Positions 6,910 through 14,087 are shown, counted from the first letter of the stretch. The stretch: DNA of 14,250 nt from Candidatus Omnitrophota bacterium (GCA_016206875.1 JACQQR010000225.1:1-14250); one strand, 5' to 3'. Notes: generated by a model not told the origin, from the letters alone. Numbers and translations are program-made.

Positions 6910-7752
6910 TTAATAGTCCCCTCTCGAGAGGGGGATAAACTCCAGCTTATTCACTCTTTCCGTCCAACCTAACCGGGCGGCACGCTCATAAAAAAGGAAG
7001 AGACCCTGGAGAATGTCTCCGCTTAAACCATAATCAAAATTTTGAAGATACTGTTTCAAATATTCTTTGGAAAACCCATTTAATGGAACAATGGATTGAA
7101 TCGTTTCATGCAGGGAAGAAATATTCTTCTCCACTCTCCGGCCTAATTGATTCATAAATTCCCTAACCACATCCGGATTTGCGTCTGTGTACTCTTTGCG
7201 CACCACCCAAAGCGCAAAACAAAAAGGCTTCTTCATCCATGCCCACCAGAGCGTGCTTAAATCGTAAAATCCCATTTCAAGCTCGCTCCTGAGATGAAGC
7301 GCTTCATCGCCTATCACAAGCAGCGGGCCGCCTTTTTTTACAATATTTTCTTTTTCATTTTCGCGCGCCGGTATGAGACGGGTTTTAAAAATCTCAAACC
7401 GCTCCTTAAGCAGTATATCCAAAAGCGCGACGGAGCTGAGACTGGCCTGCGAGAAAAAAATATCCTTTCCCGCCAGCTCTTCGAGGGCACCCTGCCAAAC
7501 GAGCCCCACGCTTTGCGAGGCCTCACGAGCAGAAACCGAGAGTCCCGGAAGCACATAATATTCCTTACTCGTGCGGGCATATTCCAGAGAAGAAACGAGC
7601 GAGGCATGAAGCAGGCCCGAGCGGATTTTCTCATTCAACATGGCGGGCGTGTCTTCTACAAAATCAATGGAGAGCGAGGCACGAGCATCACCCAGTCCAT
7701 GATAAAAAGGAAACGCGTTGATGTAAGGGGTTTTCCCCACACGGATATTCAT
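6910..7752 (-). CDS. mqnA: Chorismate dehydratase (MqnA)
   Basis: 280 residues, with the fold of periplasmic-type solute-binding proteins but no signal peptide, as is normal for cytoplasmic MqnA. It removes water from chorismate to give 3-[(1-carboxyvinyl)oxy]benzoate, the first committed step of the futalosine route. Landmarks are IRVGKTPYINAFPFYHGL (3-20), a VSSLEYAR segment, LVIGDEAL (about residue 145), DLSTLWWAWMKKPFCFALWV, and the C-terminal YLQNFDYGLSGDILQGL. The ATG overlaps the mqnE stop by 4 bases (ATGA), and the gene ends 2 bases before mqnC, so the three futalosine genes form one tightly coupled unit. MqnB and MqnD are not nearby. Confidence 0.95.
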   Translation of the reverse strand: MNIRVGKTPYINAFPFYHGLGDARASLSIDFVEDTPAMLNEKIRSGLLHASLVSSLEYARTSKEYYVLPGLSVSAREASQSVGLVWQGALEELAGKDIFFSQASLSSVALLDILLKERFEIFKTRLIPARENEKENIVKKGGPLLVIGDEALHLRSELEMGFYDLSTLWWAWMKKPFCFALWVVRKEYTDANPDVVREFMNQLGRRVEKNISSLHETIQSIVPLNGFSKEYLKQYLQNFDYGLSGDILQGLFLFYERAARLGWTERVNKLEFIPLSRGDY

Positions 7753-8849
7753 GAGGATAACGCGTAACTGGAATCGACGCGCCGGGGCAAGCGGCCTGAG
7801 CTGCGAATGAGCCGCACAAGCTCTTCTTCGCGAAGGGAAACAGGAGTTTTGGCTCCGGCGTCGTGCATAATTTTCTCGTCAATGGCCGTGCCGCCTAAAT
7901 CATCCACGCCAAAAGAAAGAGCTACCTGGGCAATTTTTATTCCCAATGTAGTCCAATAGGCTTTGATATGCGGGAAATTATCCAGAAAAATACGAGCCGT
8001 GGCATAAATTTTCAAATCCGTGATCCCATCGGTAAAATGGATTTGCTCCTTGGCTTCCAGCTCTGTGTTGTCCGGCTGAAAAGCAAGCGGTATAAATGAG
8101 CTAAATCCGTTCGTCTCATCCTGGAGCCGGCGCAGGCGGTTCATGTGATCGGCAATATCCTCTGCGGATTCGATATGGCCATAGAGCATGGTGGCGTTTG
8201 TTTTCACGCCATTTTCATGCGCTTCTTTCATCACAGCGAGCCACTTATCGCCTGAAATTTTCCCGCGCGCGATTTTGGAACGCACGGGCTCGGCAAAAAT
8301 TTCCGCCCCGCCGCCCGGCATGCCCGAAAGCCCCGCTTCTTTGAGCTCGCCAAGCACTTCTTTCCAGCTGGTGCGTGTTTGCCGGGCAAAGTGATCGATT
8401 TCAACAGCGGTAAAGGCCTTGATAAACAAATCCCCGGAAAGCGAGCGAATACGGCGTATCATCTCTAAGACCATCTCAAAAGAGATTTCGTAGGTAAGGC
8501 CGCCTACAATGTGTACTTCATTAATATGATACTCCTCAAGCGCTTTGCGCACGCGCGAGTGGACCTCTTCTACAGAAAGCGTATAAGCGCCCTCTTCTCC
8601 GCTTGTACGCTTAAAGGCGCAGAGCTGGCAGCTTAGATAACACAAGTTGGTGTGATTGATATTCAGGTAGACGCTGTAGCAAACATCTTCCCCGCATTTT
8701 TTTTTGCGGACAAAGTCGGCCAAATAGCCCAGGGTATTCAGCTCACATGTCCCGAGACACACGAGCGCATCTTCGGGCGTGATTCTTTCGCCGCGGAATA
8801 CTTTTCCGGCAATATCAGAAAGTTCCGAGTTCTTCCAGATTAAATTCAT
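7749..8849 (-). CDS. mqnE: Aminofutalosine synthase (MqnE), radical SAM
   Basis: 366 residues from the ATG at 8849. The radical-SAM motif is CYLSCQLC (Cys70, Cys74, Cys77) followed by AFKR. Further landmarks are EVHIVGGL, LSGMPGGGAEIFAEPVRSKI, TNATMLYGHIE, FIPLAFQPDNTEL and VDDLGGTAIDEKIMHDAGA. These are MqnE rather than MqnC features (EIFAEPVR, PLAFQPDNT). It joins the adenosyl radical of SAM to the MqnA product, forming aminofutalosine. A start at 8888 is possible but adds 13 unconserved residues and deepens the overlap with ubiX; MNLIWKNSELSDIAGKVFRGERI is the expected family N-terminus. Even so, it overlaps the ubiX end by 35 bp, pointing to translational coupling. It ends with an ATGA overlap into mqnA. 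Confidence 0.95.
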   Translation of the reverse strand: MNLIWKNSELSDIAGKVFRGERITPEDALVCLGTCELNTLGYLADFVRKKKCGEDVCYSVYLNINHTNLCYLSCQLCAFKRTSGEEGAYTLSVEEVHSRVRKALEEYHINEVHIVGGLTYEISFEMVLEMIRRIRSLSGDLFIKAFTAVEIDHFARQTRTSWKEVLGELKEAGLSGMPGGGAEIFAEPVRSKIARGKISGDKWLAVMKEAHENGVKTNATMLYGHIESAEDIADHMNRLRRLQDETNGFSSFIPLAFQPDNTELEAKEQIHFTDGITDLKIYATARIFLDNFPHIKAYWTTLGIKIAQVALSFGVDDLGGTAIDEKIMHDAGAKTPVSLREEELVRLIRSSGRLPRRVDSSYALSS

Positions 8850-9426
8850 TCGTTCCCCACCGCTTATACAAACTGTGTTCGATTCCAAAATGATCCAGAA
8901 TTTTTCCGGCCACGAAATCCACTACATCGTCAATTTTTTTCGGATGATGATAAAAACCCGGCGAGGCGGGCATAATCGTAACGCCGATTTTTGCGAGCTT
9001 CAGCATATTTTCCAGATGAATGGCGCTAAAAGGCATCTCGCGCGGAACAAGCATCAGTTTCCGTCCTTCTTTAACGGTTACATCCGCGGCACGCGCAATA
9101 AGATTACGCGAAATGCCTCCCGCGATTTCTCCCAGCGTAGACATGGAGCAGGGGCAAACGATCATGCCGGCCGTGGGAAACGAGCCGCTGGCTATAGGCG
9201 CGGCGATGTCGCGGTAATTCATGAATTGAATATTAGGATGATCGACCTTGAGAAAGTCTGCGCTCATTTCTTCCTTGAGGACAATGCGCGCGTGGTCAGA
9301 GACCACTACAATCACTTTGCGGCCGGACTCCGCCAAGGTCTCGATAACTCTCTGACCGTAGGGCATTCCGCTGGCGCCTGTGACGGCCACAATAATGGGA
9401 TGATTTTTTGCGGGTTGTTCTGTCAT
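8815..9426 (-). CDS. ubiX: UbiX-family flavin prenyltransferase (prenyl-FMN synthase)
   Basis: 203 residues from the ATG at 9426, chosen because it makes an ATGA overlap with the prenyltransferase stop and leads straight into the flavodoxin-like strand IIVAVTGASGMPYG (11-24). Other UbiX landmarks are SDHA, CPCSMSTLGEIAGGISRNLI, RAADVTVKEGRKLMLVPRE, LENML, and the C-terminal GFYHHPKKIDD and LDHFGIEHSLYKRWG. UbiX transfers a dimethylallyl group to FMN and makes the prenylated cofactor needed by UbiD-type decarboxylases. The UbiD partner is two genes upstream in the same operon, fitting a role in menaquinone ring decarboxylation. The 3' end overlaps mqnE by 35 bp. Confidence 0.95.
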   Translation of the reverse strand: MTEQPAKNHPIIVAVTGASGMPYGQRVIETLAESGRKVIVVVSDHARIVLKEEMSADFLKVDHPNIQFMNYRDIAAPIASGSFPTAGMIVCPCSMSTLGEIAGGISRNLIARAADVTVKEGRKLMLVPREMPFSAIHLENMLKLAKIGVTIMPASPGFYHHPKKIDDVVDFVAGKILDHFGIEHSLYKRWGTNEFNLEELGTF

Positions 9427-10250
9427 CGAAGTGTTAAGTCGAGCCACGTTCCGAAAAATAAAATCACGCTAAATGCCGCGTTTGGAATAAACCATAACCG
9501 TACGCCGGGCAAGTATTCTTGGAGCATCACGACGGAAGCCAATATCATAGCAGCCCAATAATATATATGTAGGCCGGCGCTCTGCCCAAGCCAAACGAGC
9601 GAAGCCACGGCGAGTACGTGAAAAACACCGGCAAGCAGAAGACCGGCTTTGCGCCCAAAATGAGCGGGAATGGAAAAAAGCCCTTCCCGCCTGTCGAATT
9701 CCTCGTCTTGCAAAGCGTAAAGTATATCAAATCCGGCCACCCAAAAAAGCACGGAAAAAGCCAAGGGCAAGGCCTCCAAGCCAACGACACCGCGCGAAGC
9801 CGCCCATCCTCCTAATGGCGCCAATGCCAATATCGCTCCCAAAAAAATATGGCACAGCCAAGTAAACCGTTTGAGATAAGGATAAGTAAGGATCATGAGA
9901 CAAGGGATGGGTGAAAGAGCAAAGCAAAGAGTATTCAATGAGGCGCAAGCCAGAAAATAAATAGCCAATGACAAAGCAGCTAACAATTGAAGCCATCTCC
10001 TCGAAATCAATCCCTGTGATACAGGCCATAGCTGGGTGCGCGGATTGCGCCGGTCAAACTCGAAATCGGCCAGGCGGTTTGCAATCATTCCCGCTGTGCG
10101 AAGAGCGACCATGGCCAGTGTCACCCAAAAGAAAACGCGAAACCGCGGCAGGCCTTGCTCACCTAAAAAAAGACCTAAATAGGCAAAAGGCAGGGCAAAT
10201 AGCGTGTGCTCGAATTTGATGGCTTGGAGGAAAGTTTTGACACGTCGCAT
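9423..10250 (-). CDS. mqnP: UbiA-family prenyltransferase of the menaquinone (MqnP) type
   Basis: 275 residues with about eight to nine membrane helices. The two Asp-rich Mg-prenyl-diphosphate motifs are NRLADFEFD (58-66) and DILYALQDEEFDRREGLFSIP (from residue 175). The order and wording match the 4-hydroxybenzoate-prenyltransferase-like UbiA group that accompanies futalosine genes. The likely reaction is addition of the polyprenyl chain to 1,4-dihydroxy-6-naphthoate in the membrane. A ubiquinone role is less likely, because the neighbours are mqn genes and no ubiquinone hydroxylases are present. The ATG lies 17 bases after the ubiD-type stop with only a weak AGAAG upstream. The stop overlaps the ubiX ATG by 4 bases. 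Confidence 0.93.
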   Translation of the reverse strand: MRRVKTFLQAIKFEHTLFALPFAYLGLFLGEQGLPRFRVFFWVTLAMVALRTAGMIANRLADFEFDRRNPRTQLWPVSQGLISRRWLQLLAALSLAIYFLACASLNTLCFALSPIPCLMILTYPYLKRFTWLCHIFLGAILALAPLGGWAASRGVVGLEALPLAFSVLFWVAGFDILYALQDEEFDRREGLFSIPAHFGRKAGLLLAGVFHVLAVASLVWLGQSAGLHIYYWAAMILASVVMLQEYLPGVRLWFIPNAAFSVILFFGTWLDLTLR

Positions 10251-10263
10251 AAGTTCTTCTCTC

Positions 10264-10356
10264 GTCGTCAGTCGTGCTTGCCCGCCAGTAGTTTGGAGGG
10301 GGTCGTCAGTCGTGGGTCGTCGGCCTGCTCACGACTGATGACTGACGACTGACGAC
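10264..10356. repeat. Palindromic repeat encoding the C-terminal tail and stop of the UbiD-type gene
   Basis: The 13-mer gtcgtcagtcgtg occurs at 10264-10276 and 10302-10314. Its reverse complement occurs at 10330-10342 (one mismatch), followed by more gactgacgac units to 10356. The block encodes roughly the last 30 residues of the UbiD-type protein, and the TGA stop lies within the first copy, so a repeat has displaced or replaced the native gene end. Confidence 0.75.
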
Positions 10357-11803
10357 TATGTAGTCCATACTCCTCCCACCGCTTCGTCACCATCTCTTGA
10401 ATCGCCTCGCTCATCCGCATTTCTTCAGGCCACGCTCGCTGCATTCCCTCTTCCGGCAGCTTGGAGGTGCAGTCTACGCCCATTTTGCTTCCCCACAAAT
10501 GCTGCGATGCGCAGTGGTCCAGCTCGTCTACCGGGCCTTCGGCAATCACTAAATCCCGTTTGGGATCGGTATGACTGAAGGCTTTGAACGCAACCTCTCG
10601 CAAGTCCTGAACATTTGTGTCCGCATCAAACACGAAAATAAATTTTGAAAACATCATCTGTCCAAGCCCCCAAATGGCGTTCATTACTTTGCGGGCCTGA
10701 AAGGGGTAGGATTTCTGAACGGAAACTAAAATGCAATTGTGGAACACGCCTTCCCACGGCAAATGAATGTCCACGATTTCAGGAATCATTTTCCGGATGA
10801 ACGGCAAAAAAATCCGTTCCGTGGCTTTGCCCAAGTAACAGTCCTCCATCGGGGGCTTCCCTACCACTGTAGTGATGTAGACCGGATTTTTTCTGTGCGT
10901 CATGCACGTAACATGAAATACCGGAAATTCTTTTGCGGGAGAATAATATCCGGTATGATCGCCGAACGGCCCTTCCATTTTTAAATCGTTCATATCCACA
11001 TAGCCTTCCAACACGATTTCGGCTTCAGCCGGCACTTCCAAATCAACGGTTTTACACCGCACCAGCGGCACGGGTTCTTTGCGCAAAAATCCGGCGAGCA
11101 AAAATTCATCCATATCTTTCGGAAGCGGCGCCGTGCCTGCATACATTGTGGCCGGGTCGGCTCCGATCACCACCGCCACTTCCAACTTGCTTTTTCCGCT
11201 CCCGGCAAGTTTACGAAAATGATCTGCGCCGTCTTTATGAATTTGCCAATGCATCGCCGTGGTTCGATTATCGAAAACTTGCATGCGATATACGCCCACA
11301 TTGCGATGCCCGCTCACCGGGTCACGCGTAATGACAAGCGGCAATGTAATAAATTTTCCGGCATCTTTCGGCCAGCACTGAATGACAGGAAGCAGGTCCA
11401 GCATGGGACCTTCCGTAATCACCACTTCCTGGCAAGGACCCACGGAGACTTTTTTAGGAGCCGCCTGGCTTAAATCAAAAAGCCGCGGAAGCATTTTGAG
11501 TTTATCCATAAACGAATCGGGGGATTTAAGTTCGGTAAACTCTTGCATCCTCTGGGTGATTTCATCATAAGAGGAAACACCCAAGGCGCCGAGCATGCGG
11601 CTTTTTGAGCCAAATGTATTAATCAGAAGCGGAAACGGGCTCCCCTGCACACGCTCAAAAAATAACGCCGGCCCTTCTCCCTGCACAATGCGATTATTAA
11701 TTTCTGTAATTTCTAGGAGAGGCGAAACTTCTGCGGAAATAACCTCAAGCTCATTTCGCGCTTTAAGAAAATCGATAAATTGTCTTAAATTTTTATAGGC
11801 CAT
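10268..11803 (-). CDS. ubiD: UbiD-family prenyl-FMN-dependent decarboxylase (menaquinone pathway, MqnL-like)
   Basis: 511 residues, slightly longer than usual. The N-terminus MAYKNLRQFIDFLKARNEL is typical and fixes the start. Catalytic-region landmarks are ITRDPVSGHRNVGVYRMQVFD, GADPATMYAGTAPLPKDMDEF, and MEGPFGDHTGYYSPAKEFPV holding the conserved acidic residues, then KPPMEDCYLGKATERIFLP and CILVSVQKSYPFQARKVMNAIWG. It probably decarboxylates the prenylated 6-naphthoate intermediate using the prenyl-FMN made by UbiX. It is the first gene of the operon. No Shine-Dalgarno is seen before the ATG; a weak promoter only about 10 bases upstream would make the mRNA nearly leaderless. About 30 residues at the C-terminus (from HSRQSSVIS) are encoded by a repeat and are unlikely to be ancestral. 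Confidence 0.93.
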   Translation of the reverse strand: MAYKNLRQFIDFLKARNELEVISAEVSPLLEITEINNRIVQGEGPALFFERVQGSPFPLLINTFGSKSRMLGALGVSSYDEITQRMQEFTELKSPDSFMDKLKMLPRLFDLSQAAPKKVSVGPCQEVVITEGPMLDLLPVIQCWPKDAGKFITLPLVITRDPVSGHRNVGVYRMQVFDNRTTAMHWQIHKDGADHFRKLAGSGKSKLEVAVVIGADPATMYAGTAPLPKDMDEFLLAGFLRKEPVPLVRCKTVDLEVPAEAEIVLEGYVDMNDLKMEGPFGDHTGYYSPAKEFPVFHVTCMTHRKNPVYITTVVGKPPMEDCYLGKATERIFLPFIRKMIPEIVDIHLPWEGVFHNCILVSVQKSYPFQARKVMNAIWGLGQMMFSKFIFVFDADTNVQDLREVAFKAFSHTDPKRDLVIAEGPVDELDHCASQHLWGSKMGVDCTSKLPEEGMQRAWPEEMRMSEAIQEMVTKRWEEYGLHSRQSSVISREQADDPRLTTPSKLLAGKHD

Positions 11804-11813
11804 ATTGTTTTGG

Positions 11814-11842
11814 AGTATATAACTTCACTCCGGTTTTATCGA
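11814..11842 (-). promoter_or_regulatory. Possible promoter of the quinone operon
   Basis: On the minus strand TCGATA and TATACT are separated by 17 bp, four and five matches to the consensus hexamers. Transcription would begin about 8-10 bases before the ubiD-type ATG, which suits the lack of a Shine-Dalgarno there. The -35 abuts the palindrome at 11845. Confidence 0.3.
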
Positions 11843-11844
11843 GA

Positions 11845-11925
11845 GAAATAGTGACTGTCACTTTAGTGACTGTCACTATTTCCTGGTTGGAAAGGTGACA
11901 GTCACTAAAGTGACAGTCACCTTTC
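11845..11925. repeat. Tandem pair of inverted palindromes with four copies of an 11-bp odd palindrome
   Basis: Palindrome 1 (11845-11882, 38 bp) and palindrome 2 (11890-11925, 36 bp) each contain a 26-base core (11851-11876 and 11895-11920). The cores are exact reverse complements. Each core is two copies of the odd palindrome gtgac-t/a-gtcac separated by 4 bases (ttta or taaa). The block can fold as two separate hairpins or one large stem. It is probably a repetitive extragenic palindrome; a regulator-binding role is also possible because it sits between two promoters. Confidence 0.8.
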
Positions 11926-12023
11926 AAAAGCGTAAGCTTCTACATAATTGTTCAAGAAGAAGCGTGGTTTGGCCGTTATTTCTGCCCAAGGTCGCGTACT
12001 TGTAAAATTATTTTAATTTTTAT

Positions 12024-12051
12024 TTGCATTTCCTATCTATTTCTGTAGAAT
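12024..12051 (+). promoter_or_regulatory. Probable sigma-70-type promoter of the porin gene
   Basis: TTGCAT (12024-12029) and TAGAAT (12046-12051) are separated by 16 bp within an AT-rich region, five matches to each consensus hexamer. This gives a leader of about 100 bases before the porin ATG. Confidence 0.55.
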
Positions 12052-12146
12052 GTGCCCGTTTTTATATCAAGGATGAAGCTGCGTTAACGAGTTGGCATGA
12101 AACGTGGTTGATTCTTCAGAATAATTCATTCATTCTGTTAATCTTC

Positions 12147-12155
12147 AAAGGAGGG
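12147..12155 (+). promoter_or_regulatory. Strong ribosome binding site of the porin gene
   Basis: AAAGGAGGG ends 5 bases before the ATG at 12161. It is the strongest Shine-Dalgarno in the window and fits an abundant outer-membrane protein. Confidence 0.85.
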
Positions 12156-12160
12156 AACAA

Positions 12161-13618
12161 ATGATTTCGAAATTGAAATTTTTAGTCATGATGATGGCGA
12201 TGCTTTCATTCGCCTTCGGTTCAAGCGCTCAGGCCATTGCCGGAGGTCTTGAATCGGCTCAAACGGATGACATTCAAAAACAAATTGAAGTCTTAAGAAG
12301 CCAAATCAACTCACTCAACTCCACCGTAGAAGGCCTTAAAGATGAAAATACTTCGGTAAAAGCCAGATCGCGCGAAATGGAAAGCGAATTGGCCACGCTC
12401 AAAGGGCTTCAGCCGGGCACTGAAATCGCAAAAAGTATGGAGAACCGCGTGACTACTTTAGAAGACAAAGTAGGCACCATCAAAATCAGCGGGGCTTTAA
12501 CCGGGATTGTGCAAAGTTCTGTGAATAGGAAAATCAATAGAAGCCAGCAAGGTCAAGAGCCGACTAACCCGGACACAGCCACAATCTTCAATCGTTCTGG
12601 CCAAACCACCAGCGATCGTACAATTGGCGCAGGTTCTTTTGATTTATATATGGAATCCAAAATATTGGACAACACTCGGATTTATACCAATCTAGATGCC
12701 AATTCGGCAAACCAGGTATTTCCGTCCCTGTCGCTTCCCAACGGCAATACAACTTTCTCCACTCATCTTCCGGCTCAAAATATTGATGTTCTCAACGTTC
12801 TTGAGCTCTACGTGGAAAGTCAATTTTACAACGACAAGTTCACCGCTACCGTCGGTAAAATTGATTTAACCAATTACTTTGACGGAAACAAAGTGGCATG
12901 GGATGAGCATCGTCAATTTTTATCAGGTGCTTTGTTGGATAATGCTTCCTTCACCACTGTGGTTCCCCTCAATACGATTGGTGCCAGAGGTTCCTACGAT
13001 ATCGGCTGGGGATTAACAGCTCAAGCCGCCGTAGCCAGTGAAGATAATTCCGGAGATAAACTTTTCAACCAAATGTTTGGTATCGCTGAAATCGACTACC
13101 AATCATTTTGGCTCTTCGGGCTTGAAGGAAATTATCGCGCCTACGGTTATGTGAAAGAAATCAACACATTCACAGATCGAGGTGTTGTCACAGGACGTGA
13201 CGTAATGGGTTTGGGTTATGGTTTGAGCGGAGATCAAAAACTCACAGACAAGCTCACCATTTTTGCTCGCTGGGGCGCTAACCAAAATGCGCTGGCCAAC
13301 AATGCGTTGAATAGTGCTACTGCCTTCTCTCCCGGAGCAAAAGGCTCCTGGAGCACAGGGGGTTCGTATCAAGGCTTGCTGCCCAACCGTCCGGATGACA
13401 TAGCAGGCGGCGGATTTTCTTGGATCAATCCCGCAGATCCTGTAGGACAATCCCCTGTTCGGGATTTCAATGAATGGCTCATTGAATTTTATTACAGCTA
13501 TAAAGTCGCCGACAATCTTCACGTAAGTCCGGTGCTGCAATTCTTAAAACACCCGAACGGAGACAACGACGAAAATATCACCACTATTTTCGGCGGCCGT
13601 GCGTTCTTAGAGTTCTAA
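12161..13618 (+). CDS. OprB-like outer-membrane porin with N-terminal coiled coil
   Basis: 485 residues. An N-terminal signal peptide (Lys4, Lys6, hydrophobic 7-20) has likely cleavage after AQA at 25. Residues about 36-83 form a heptad-like coiled coil (IQKQIEVLRSQINSLNSTVEGL onward). From about 110 the sequence alternates as amphipathic beta strands, ending in GGRAFLEF with the terminal Phe expected for outer-membrane assembly. OprB-type landmarks are VGKIDLTNYFDGNKVAWDEHRQFLSG, and near the C-terminus EWLIEFYYSYKVADNLHVSPVLQFLKHPNG. OprB-family members are carbohydrate-selective channels; the substrate here is not known. The coiled coil may anchor the porin to the cell wall, as in other porins with N-terminal periplasmic extensions (inference). 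It is monocistronic, with its own promoter, a strong ribosome site and a terminator. Confidence 0.85.
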   Translation: MISKLKFLVMMMAMLSFAFGSSAQAIAGGLESAQTDDIQKQIEVLRSQINSLNSTVEGLKDENTSVKARSREMESELATLKGLQPGTEIAKSMENRVTTLEDKVGTIKISGALTGIVQSSVNRKINRSQQGQEPTNPDTATIFNRSGQTTSDRTIGAGSFDLYMESKILDNTRIYTNLDANSANQVFPSLSLPNGNTTFSTHLPAQNIDVLNVLELYVESQFYNDKFTATVGKIDLTNYFDGNKVAWDEHRQFLSGALLDNASFTTVVPLNTIGARGSYDIGWGLTAQAAVASEDNSGDKLFNQMFGIAEIDYQSFWLFGLEGNYRAYGYVKEINTFTDRGVVTGRDVMGLGYGLSGDQKLTDKLTIFARWGANQNALANNALNSATAFSPGAKGSWSTGGSYQGLLPNRPDDIAGGGFSWINPADPVGQSPVRDFNEWLIEFYYSYKVADNLHVSPVLQFLKHPNGDNDENITTIFGGRAFLEF

Positions 13619-13637
13619 TGTAAAGCCAACTCTCTTA

Positions 13638-13665
13638 CGCGAAAGATATTCCCTCCCTTTCGCGC
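13638..13665. repeat. Stem-loop upstream of the terminator
   Basis: cgcgaaag and ctttcgcg form a perfect 8-bp stem around a 12-base loop within the porin 3' untranslated region. It may protect the mRNA end or be another decayed palindrome. Confidence 0.5.
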
Positions 13666-13674
13666 GAATCAAAT

Positions 13675-13708
13675 AAAAAACCCCTCTCCGTTAGAAGAGG
13701 GGTTTTTT
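13675..13708. terminator. Bidirectional intrinsic terminator between porin and rpsU
   Basis: cccctct (13681-13687) and agagggg (13696-13702) form a stem around an 8-base loop. It is flanked by six As on one side and six Ts on the other, so it works on both strands. It ends the porin transcript and can end the converging rpsU transcript. Confidence 0.93.
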
Positions 13709-13774
13709 ATGTCTATTGCTGAATCTTTGCAAAATGACCTAATGGCTTATACTACGAGAAATCGGGTGATTACT

Positions 13775-13860
13775 TGTCATTCCCGCGAAAGCGGGAATCC
13801 AGTGACTTTGCCTTTGGCATAATGAAAAAGTCACTGGATCCCGGCTTTCGCCGGGATGAG
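13775..13860. repeat. Short palindromic element of the same tip family downstream of rpsU
   Basis: The two ends are inverted: gtcattcccgcgaaagcggg with atccagtgacttt on the left, and aaagtcactggat with cccggctttcgccggg on the right. Only about 15 bases lie between the arms. The inner tccagtgacttt is shared with the 208-bp element at 5569-5776, so it looks like a further shortened member. It carries no coding remnant. Confidence 0.8.
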
Positions 13861-13886
13861 TGAAGTCGCAAAAATCTGCGACTACC

Positions 13887-14087
13887 TCATATTCTATCGA
13901 TAAAATCCTGGGCTTTTCTGGCCCGTATCTTCCTGGCCATTCTTTCCCTTCGTAAGCGATCGGAACGTTTTTCGAACCGAAGGGATCTCTTATGATCTTC
14001 AATCACCCCCGCTTTTTTCAATTTTGCCTTGAACTTTTTCAGGACCGATTCAATGCTTTGCCCCTCTTTTACGAAGATTTTAACCAC
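13887..14087 (-). CDS. rpsU: Small ribosomal subunit protein bS21
   Basis: 66 residues from a GTG at 14087 (69 if the GTG at 14096 is used). VKIFVKEGQSIESVLKKFKAKLKKAGV, then an RR/KR-rich tail (RSDRLRRERMARKIRARK), is the bS21 pattern: a short N-terminal strand, the K-F-K-x-K-x-x-K-A-G helix and a basic C-terminal helix that contacts 16S rRNA near the anti-Shine-Dalgarno end. The 14087 start is preferred because AGGCGG then lies 10 bases upstream, whereas it nearly touches the 14096 GTG; family members also usually have only two or three residues before the V-K-V strand. A consensus-like promoter lies upstream. It is a single-gene unit facing the porin gene. Confidence 0.92.
   Translation of the reverse strand: MVKIFVKEGQSIESVLKKFKAKLKKAGVIEDHKRSLRFEKRSDRLRRERMARKIRARKAQDFIDRI

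Larger units (their letters stand above)
11804..12160. other. Divergent regulatory gap between the quinone operon and the porin gene
   Basis: This 357-bp region has no gene. From left to right it holds a weak operon promoter (11814-11842), a double palindrome (11845-11925), an unassigned stretch (11926-12020), the porin promoter (12024-12051), a leader of about 100 bases without recognised structure, and the porin ribosome site. Confidence 0.7.

Noticed and set aside
8850..8888. Longer MqnE start (MESNTV...)
   Set aside because: The extra 13 residues are not part of the family N-terminus and would deepen the overlap with ubiX to 74 bp.
8779..9561. 260-codon plus-strand open frame across mqnE, ubiX and mqnP
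   Set aside because: It lies antisense to three recognised genes with full family motifs and shows no recognisable domain.
11845..11925. Possible CRISPR array
   Set aside because: The repeats are themselves palindromic and inverted, only 4 bases separate the units, no unique spacers exist and no cas gene is present.
13103..13540. 145-codon minus-strand frame within the porin gene
   Set aside because: It is antisense to a porin with signal peptide, family motifs, strong ribosome site and terminator.
13739..14002. 87-codon minus-strand frame downstream of and overlapping rpsU
   Set aside because: Its SHWIPAFAGMT segment is the typical spurious translation of a gcgaaagcggg palindrome, and the rest is rpsU in the wrong frame.
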